DNA of 64,000 nucleotides. Source: Hydractinia symbiolongicarpus (lineage: Eukaryota > Cnidaria > Hydrozoa > Anthoathecata > Hydractiniidae). The stretch is from contig NC_079884.1 in the NCBI RefSeq assembly GCF_029227915.1, positions 15,376,001 through 15,440,000 on the forward strand, read 5' to 3'. Under the pieces are notes generated by a model that saw only the letters and a list, made by a program, of their open reading frames with translations, ran no database searches and had not been told where the DNA came from. This document shows positions 56,901 to 64,000 of the stretch, piece by piece. The position numbers and the translations under genes were made by a program. The stretch's first letter is position 1. Each line of letters begins with the position of its first letter.

Positions 56901-59900
56901 TCTTTGGGTCCTGGAGAATTAAACACACCACTCTTGGCACCTGGATTACCTGCAAACGGATTGCCAAACTTAGGATCGCCACTTCCAGTATTCAGTCCAA
57001 AAAGATTCTTGTTCACAGGCTCCGTATTGTAGGATTTATTAGGCGTCTCACGAGATGACTGACCTAGAATATCAGGGGTAACTGGTGTATTCTCGGGAGC
57101 TTTGGTTGGATGATGGAAACCAGAAACATTATGCAGTACACTGGGCGTGGAAGAGCCATTCACAACATTGGCTAAGGCAGATGACAACGTGGCGGCTTTT
57201 TCTTCTGGTACAGCCTTCATGGTCGAGAAAGCATGACCTTCATTCTTTAAGTAAGTTATAGCTGGTGTAGATGCAGCCTTGGGATGTAAGGACTGAAACG
57301 AAGGTGTCTGTAAAGTTGTATCATATCCATTATAATTTAAAGCATACTGTTTGGGCTTTCGGACTGGAGTAGTAGACCTATTACTGAGATAATTTTTTAG
57401 CATGGACAATTGTTTAGCGTTACTTTTCTGCATTCGCAATTTCTCTCTTATTGCCTTCTCATCATCAGCCGATTTATTAGGAAGATTAACCCTGTCCAAG
57501 TTTGATCTATGAGTAATATTCATGGATAACAGTTGGGTTTCCTGCGATTGAAGGGTTAAGTTTTCCACTCGCTGAGAAAGATTTGTTGTAATCTTTTCAA
57601 TTGCTTCAACGGTCTTAAAGATTTGCTGGTTGTGAGAGACATTTCTACTTCTGCCTCTTTTCTTTAAGACCTCCTTCTCCTCCCATTTTGCATCGAGCAG
57701 CGCGTTCACATCTTGAAGTGTGTGTTCTAATTGGTTATACTGGTTCCGTATCTGTTTTCTTTGGCGTGTAGATATTGGATCAAGTGGACGTGTTCTCAAC
57801 ACTGTGGAATACCGTTGATCTTCATTTTTTTGCTTGCGTAATTCAGCCTCGTCAACCAACTTAAAATGCTTTAACACTTCTTCTCGGAGATGATTACATT
57901 CCAACTTATTTTCTTTTGTAATCAGCTTGTGTCCATAAACAAAATTGTCAAGCTTCTCGATTTCATTTTTCATGTCTACCAGTTCTTGCTGAGTGCCAAT
58001 AAGATCTTTTTTGTTTGTTAACTCACTAATCGACTGTTGGAAGTTAATAATCTCTGTATTAAAACTCCTAATCTCATCTACAATGTCTTTTTCTAACATT
58101 GCATGCAAATGAGCAGTTTGTTGTGCAATGTCTTGATCAGCCTTGTCTTCTTCTGTCACGGGTTGAGTGGTGGCGGTAACAGAGGTTGGAGGGTTAGTTG
58201 GATCATTTAATTGTGAACTAAGTGGAGTTGTTACCAATGGTGGTTGTGATATCTGCGTAACCGGAAGAGATGTAGGAGGTTGTATTTGATCATTCACTTG
58301 TGAACTAAGCGGAGTTGACACAAGTGGTGGTTGTGATATCTGCTGTGCTTGAGATGGTGGTTTCGATAATGCATCTGCCTTTTGTTTTTGCGAAAGGATA
58401 TACTCTTGATGTTGACTTAAGACAGACTGTGCAGCAGTTGTTTTGCTTGAGATCGTATCTTTACTTAAAACACCTGTTGTTGAGAATCCGGATAGAGTTC
58501 CATTGGATCGATTTAAACTAACTTGTAATTGATATGGTTGCGAAACTACAGGAGTGTTAGTTTGCTGAAAGAATGTCGGCTGGGATAACGGTGCTAACGC
58601 ACTAACTTCATTGGCTGGTTGTGGTAAAGGCGTGAAGACTGATCTGGCAGACTCAGCTGTGTTTCCTGAAAGCTGAAATCCTGTAGTTTGAATAGTATTC
58701 GGATTTGGCGTTGTTGAACCAAAAAGTGGCAGCGTTGTTTTCGGTGTGGTAAAAACAAATGTTGAAGCGCCACTACCTTTCTTTTCTGCTGGTTTTGACG
58801 ACGTAGGAAGATCAGTACTAAAAGTAGGAAATCCTTGCGAATTAAAAGCAGGCCCAGTTACCGACCCAAACGGTTTTTGATTAGTTTCTCCACCAGTAAA
58901 CGAAAAAGATGTTATAGGAAATCCAGATGATTTCTCCTTGGCCTTGCTGTTTGGATCTGTCACAACTTTGCTTAGAAAAGATGGTGCTGTATTTAACGCA
59001 AATGTAGGCGTTGGCAAAGCTCCAGCAGGCGTTGGCATAGCACTAGCAGACGCTACTGGTCTGTTAGAGTTCGAAGCAGGCGTTGACATAGCACCACCAA
59101 ACGTTAATGATTGGCTAGAATTAACAACAGAAGCAGCAAACTTAAAAGAAGAATTTCCTGTTGGATTTCCAAAACTATTAGATGCAGTGTTACTAAAATT
59201 AAATGAAGGAGCAGTCATTGCATTGAAAGGAGGAGGCATTGCATTGGAAGGAGCAGGTATTGCAGTGGAAGGAGCAGCAAAAGATGATGGCGTTCCACGT
59301 CTGGGCTTTGTTGTTGGGAATGGTTGCACTTGAGTAAGAATGCTATGATCAGTTTGTGGAAACTGATTGACCATCCGGTAGGAACACAACACACCATCTG
59401 TTGACAACATGACATAAACTGGTGCGGGTGGTAATTCCTTGTCATCTAAAACAAACCGTAGAATAATATTTCAATTGATTGCCATAAACTATTGTCACTA
59501 ATGATAAAAAACATTTTGGATACAAAATATATACAGTTACATTTCATCGTTAAGTTTATGCATTAAAATATTTTATTTTGAGCTACTTATAGTTTACTAC
59601 TATTAAACGACAATTATCGTACGTCATATTGAGACATGAACCAATGTTTTTTTTCTATGTATTTAAGTTTTATCAACGACCAAAACTGGGCGTGGGTACA
59701 TTAAAGTTACTCCAGGGCTCTAGGGTCATCAAAAATAACCACTGAACTATGTTATGAGGTTAGGATTAAATATTATAGATGACCTGATCAATAGTAAAAA
59801 ATAATTTTCATCTCAAGATCGCAATTCTTATTCACAGACAGTATGACATACCTGTCAAACTTTGTACCAAGATCACAGAAAAATGAAATAACATACCTAA

Positions 59901-61264
59901 TTCAATTCCTGTTCTTGAATTTAAACAAATACCAATACCGACAGGATAAGTGTCCTCGTTACCAGCAGTTAGTGGCATTTCTGCTCGACCAGTGTCCAAC
60001 AACGCCCATCTTTGCCACTTTTTAAATGAAAAAAGAAATACAAATAAAGAACGCTGTGGTTTACAATACATACTTAAAACAACGACAAAAAAATGTCCTT
60101 GTTCATAAAGAATTTTGTTTCCAGAGAAGACAAGTACTTTAACAGAGTAAATAGAAAGGGTAGTTTTTAAGGTGCAAAATAGATGATATTAGTCCTACCG
60201 AGCCCAAAAAGCCTCTTTATCCGTCATTTTGGAGTAGAGAAAAAAACCTCTTCTAAATTTTATGTTTTATGATTTTAAATAAAATGGAGTAGTATCAAAA
60301 ACTCAAAATTGTATATCATATCTCTTATACATTTATTAAGTCATTTTAAGTATCTACATTGTAAAAACATTTTAGTCCAAGCTTATGTTTCACTATTTTA
60401 GTCTTTTTCAAGCTCTCAAATATATGATGACGTCATTAAGTCAAAAAAATTTTTTTTTTTTTAATTTTTTTACATTCTTAAAGTTTTGTGTTTTGTGGCA
60501 ATACAATGTCTCCTTTTTTGCTTTTGGACGAGGGGACAAGACCCAAATTGCAGCCCAAAGGATTTTCAAAAGCAATTCAGGCTTAACCAATGGTCTAGGA
60601 AATAGGGGAAAACATATAAAATACAAGGTTTAAATGGGGGATATAACATGAAACTCATAGAGATGGACCGTGAAACCACGCCAAGTGCAGAGCTAACACT
60701 TCAACTAGAAAAACCGTTTGCAGCAAGTAATCGTAACTTACTTTCTCATCCTTTTTACCGACAGGAGCTGCTTCCATTGCGTTACTTGCCATTGATATCA
60801 TTAAATTCCTGAAAACAAGTTAACAAGGTGGATGAATTGCTTTTCCTGTTATGAAAAACTGCTTTCATAGTCGGGATCACACTGGCTGGTTATTTATACA
60901 GATTTTCAGTATCAATTTGCTGCTAAAATTTAAATTTATTAATAGACAACAGGAGTTCAACTGCATTTTGGAGAAATGGATTAAATTTCGCTATAAAACC
61001 ATAATGCAGCACAGTTATACAATACAAAATAAGTTGGTATACGGTAATACACCGTGAAAAACATACGTTGATCAGATTGCAAGATTTTTTGATCAAAAAA
61101 ATATACACAAACTGTATTGATAACTCAACAAAAATATATATTACTGCAGAACTATGTCATCCTTACCAGCCTGGGATATAGGAGAAATAAAAACACAATG
61201 ATCGCTCCTCACAAAAGCCATAGTAAATGTCATTTAAGATGGAATAACTTGCTTGACCCTCTTT
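52772..61264 (-). CDS. NUP214: Nucleoporin Nup214, 10 exons seen, N-terminal propeller incomplete
   Basis: Exons, 5' to 3': 61167-61264, 60742-60808, 59897-60017, 54493-59445, 54278-54373, 54090-54136, 53823-53865, 53426-53500, 52950-53304, 52772-52802, all phase-consistent. The first three encode the end of the beta-propeller (LNDIYYGFCEERSLCFYFSY, WQRWALLDTGRAEMPLTAGN), aligning with the human [20 protein letters not shown] region. The giant exon opens with LPPAPVYVMLSTDGVLCSYR, as in human, followed by a linker, the Nup88/Nup62-binding coiled coils (RTRPLDPISTRQRKQIRNQY, LEHTLQDVNALLDAKW) and an FG domain. The C-terminus keeps GLGGKPMNDPNKNPFG and ends SSFSSWR, like human GFGGWRS. Nup214 sits on the cytoplasmic face of the pore and serves CRM1 export and mRNA export. 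Earlier propeller exons were not found with confidence; a weak candidate lies near 61968-62014. Confidence 0.95.
53955..54012 (+). repeat. AAC/CAA microsatellite
   Basis: An AACAAC-type run with minor interruptions in the NUP214 intron between exons 54090-54136 and 53823-53865. Confidence 0.85.
54500..56560 (-). repeat. Expanded FG-repeat array in NUP214
   Basis: Dozens of 13-residue (39-bp) units of the form GGLFGSTATTSAS, with variants GGSFG, GIPFG, VLFGA and GLFGL. Higher-order copying is visible: the block at 54811-55002 recurs at 55387-55578 (offset 576 bp) and again, modified, from 55810 (offset 423 bp). The array is in frame throughout, so purifying pressure on the frame is likely. 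Confidence 0.95.
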
Positions 61265-63066
61265 CTAAGTAAGAAAACAAAATCATGAGTACATAATAAA
61301 TCGTTGAATTTGCAGCCATTCTGATGTCAGAAACTGGAATTCTTCACCCAAACAATACTGATAGAAAAATATAAGAATAAGATAAACGTAAGCATAAGAA
61401 AAACATGTGTTCTCTCTACACGGAACACTTGATTGATATTGATGTGCTTATCAATGGCTTCTCTTAATACATATTTTTTTTTATTTGAGATTATTTTATT
61501 CGGTTTTGGGTTGTAAGCCATTTACGTTGTTGCTATGCATTTTGAAATTAAAAATCTTATAAAAATTCTTACTTAATTCTACGTTTTAATTTGCTGTTAA
61601 GATAAAGGGTAGAGTCTGTTCGACTTTTTATTGCAATCGTTCGAGGTCAGGTGCATTATTCTAATAACGTGCAGGCGCAAATCCAAGTCACATCTGGGTC
61701 AAAAGGCTGATGTATGGAAACATTGCATGAGTTAAACAGTAATCGACATTTAGTCATGATTAACCCTTTTTTTTACTTGCATAATTGAAATTAAAACTAT
61801 ACTATACCAAGTTTTAAGCCTTTATTTTAATATTTAAAGAAGTTATAGGACTTTTAACTCGAACGAGACATATGGTTGTATTAACAAGACTAAGAACAAC
61901 TTATAGAACAACTGAACTTGTCCTATATTTTTGGAAAATTTTGGTTAACCTCTACCTGATACATTTTGATATGCGTCAGCCCAGTATAAACAGGGTAATA
62001 CCCTGCATAATATACCACCACAACCCAATTTATTGTGAACCTTAGTTTAAACAGGATATCAGAAAAAAGGCCTTTCGAAGTGCTATATATTAACTGGGAA
62101 AATAATACTTCAACTTAGTTATAGCAACAACTTTAGTAGCTAATATTAGTATTCAGCACTGGACACTATTTGTCATTGGACAAAGGCTCTTTAGAAATGT
62201 GTTTACCCATACTTCTACATTGCTATGCCAAGTTCATAAAACACTCAGAAGTCTAGCTAGCCACATTCTCAGAGTAAAAAGCATTATAATCAAAAAACCA
62301 TCTAAGAAATCGGTGGCTTGTTTCCTACCTAGGTATTTTCACTTTTAACCAAAATATAAAAAAGGGGATGAAGGTAGCCACAAATCACAAGTAATAAGGT
62401 ATGTTAGCTAGAGCTAGATAGCTAAAACATCAAATTAACTACATTAAATCTGTATTTAGGTGAAACATGTCATAAAGATCCCACCAAACTTTAAAAATAC
62501 CTAAAAATAAAACTGACTGCTTAAAAACAATCTATTCTTGTTGTAACGTATTCTGACAATCTTGTGGTAACCCTCAGTTAAAACTTGAAAAGTATAAGGT
62601 TTTTGATTGGTTAATAAAAGTAAAGTAGCTTTATCAAACAACTGACACTTTTCAATCCATTCCAGGTGTCTGCATTCATAATGTAGAGGTAAAAAAACAG
62701 GGTCCTCCTACGGCCAGTGTTTTATTTATTGTTTTTAAAAGGGAAGCTTGGGAATAATAAAATGCTAACATTTGTTACGATTGGAGTTTTGCAAAGTGCT
62801 TCCTCTTATATAAAAATATGAAGTTTTTTTTACCTATGAATTTGAACAACAATAACTTTACTATCTCTTTTGCAAAAATCATAGTGTAGTGTGTGCAGCA
62901 CAGAATCCTCAGTCATTTCTACTTAACTCAAATACTTGCAATCATGATAACATGGGAAAAGGTGAAAAGAATAGGATAGCACATTAGTTATGTTGTGAAA
63001 ACAGAGCCATACACTAAACACAATAGAGATGAAAAGAAATCCCCTCTTGCATTCGAATGGAGACTT
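61265..63066. other. Presumed NUP214 intron or upstream sequence
   Basis: The remaining propeller exons should lie here or beyond 64 kb. Only one weak candidate was seen (minus strand, 61968-62014: acceptor TATGCAG, coding LYWADAYQNVS, donor CAG|GTAGAG); its end phase does not fit the next known exon, so at least one intervening exon would be required. Confidence 0.3.
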
Positions 63067-64000
63067 AGGGGCTGTTCATATGAGAAATATTTCCGTGGAA
63101 AACAGGTAAATGTTTCAGCATGTCACTTCACTTTCTCTTCACATGGGAAGGTGGGAAAACTTTTCCCTGGGTGAGCAAATGTTTTTTCTCTTAATCTTTT
63201 TAACGTAGACGGCAAAGTTAAACATGTTTCGTCTGAATTATTTTGTTCTACAAAACTATTCAGCTGTTAAGCAATAACTTCCTCATATTCCTCATCACGT
63301 TCTTGATCCTGCTGTTCTTCAGGTGTGGTAAATTTTTTACGACTAACTTCAAATTCAAATGGAACAACATTAGGAGTGCTACCCCATATGTGTACCACCT
63401 TTATCGTAGTGTTCATAAACTAACTTTCCTGCACCACTTCGCTTCCCAGATACAACAGCTTTCAAAAAATGTAGTCAAATGTCCCTAATTTTTTTCATAA
63501 CACGTTTTCGGGCTTTTGTGATAAGATCTTTTGATATTTTAATTTAATTTTTAATAGATTTTTGCTCTTCTGCTGATAAGTCCTCCATGTTAGCTAGCAT
63601 CTCTTTAGCAGCTATATAGGACCAAAACTCTCATATTTTCTTACCATGGCCAAACGCACAGTTTTACACTGCATATATTTATCTGCATCAAACCTTTGAA
63701 TACCAACTCTGATTTATATGCACTTAAACTATCTATGAAAAAATTCGATCATTTCTTCATGCCAACTAGCAAATATTTTCAACATTTCGCTGACTCAGCA
63801 TTAATTTATCCCGGCTTCCGAGAAAACTCTCATCCATATGGCCGAGATCATGATCATGCACACCAGAGATCTCGGTAGGCGGGTAAATATTTTTTCTCAT
63901 ATGAATGCAATTAAATTTTTAAAGTTGAGATCTCAGGCTACAATTATGCTCAAACAAATACCCGGTTCTCAAGAAAATATTTCTCATCTGAACAGCTCCT
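63067..64000. mobile_element. Terminal-inverted-repeat element reaching the window edge
   Basis: AGGGGCTGTTCATATGAGAA at 63067 pairs with the window end, whose complement reads AGGAGCTGTTCAGATGAGAA and then ATATTTTCTTGAG. The interior includes a TATGAGAAAA-type inner repeat near 63895 and CGAGATCATGATCATGCAC. An 81-codon plus ORF at 63243-63488 shows no transposase motif, so it is likely a non-autonomous DNA transposon. The right flank and duplication lie outside the window. Confidence 0.6.

Noticed and set aside
57400-58100. Separate coiled-coil gene inside NUP214
   Set aside because: The coiled-coil segment is continuous in frame with the Nup214 linker and FG region and aligns with the human Nup214 coiled coil.

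Overview
This is an AT-rich animal nuclear genome window, most plausibly from a cnidarian. The evidence is split genes with conserved intron phases, metazoan proteins (Integrator subunit 5, nucleoporin Nup214, a LOTUS-domain Tudor-type protein) and an invertebrate set of mobile elements: Penelope-like, RTE-like, CR1/Jockey-like, PIF/Harbinger, tRNA-derived SINEs and an OTU-like family that I recall as abundant in cnidarians. The organism call is inference; no rRNA or mitochondrial marker is present. All family names come from recognising translated exons against remembered relatives. No search was run.

Layout. 0-6 kb: the first coding exon of a LOTUS-domain (TDRD5/TDRD7-like) gene on the minus strand, a Harbinger-type MITE, a foldback element and an old Penelope-like fragment. 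6-9.9 kb: SINEs and one orphan exon-like ORF. 9.98-14.84 kb: a three-exon plus-strand gene for an MGC-anchored, disordered protein with two amphipathic helices, possibly an AKAP. 15.5 kb: an orphan exon-like ORF resembling an organic-solute-transporter-alpha segment. 16.6-37.5 kb: INTS5 on the minus strand, 22 exons joined in consistent phase. Its introns hold a 41-bp minisatellite and an antisense OTU-like gene that itself hosts an RTE-like LINE. 38.3-39.9 kb: a broken CR1/Jockey-like LINE. 42.2-48.6 kb: a four-exon plus-strand gene of unknown function, again starting Met-Gly-Cys, whose first intron carries a Penelope-like composite bounded by a 14-bp target duplication. 49.5-52.3 kb: an almost complete PIF/Harbinger transposon with both of its proteins. 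52.8-61.3 kb: the C-terminal three quarters of Nup214 on the minus strand, including a greatly expanded FG-repeat exon. 63.07-64.0 kb: a terminal-inverted-repeat element ending at the window edge.

The host genes do not form a pathway cluster. INTS5 works in the nuclear Integrator complex and Nup214 on the cytoplasmic face of the nuclear pore; neighbourhood implies nothing further. The most interesting signals are hammerhead-ribozyme-like cores in the three Penelope ends, three separate in-frame TAG codons inside otherwise well-kept reading frames (INTS5, the OTU-like gene, the Penelope ORF), the two uncharacterised MGC-start proteins, and the FG-repeat expansion with higher-order duplications.
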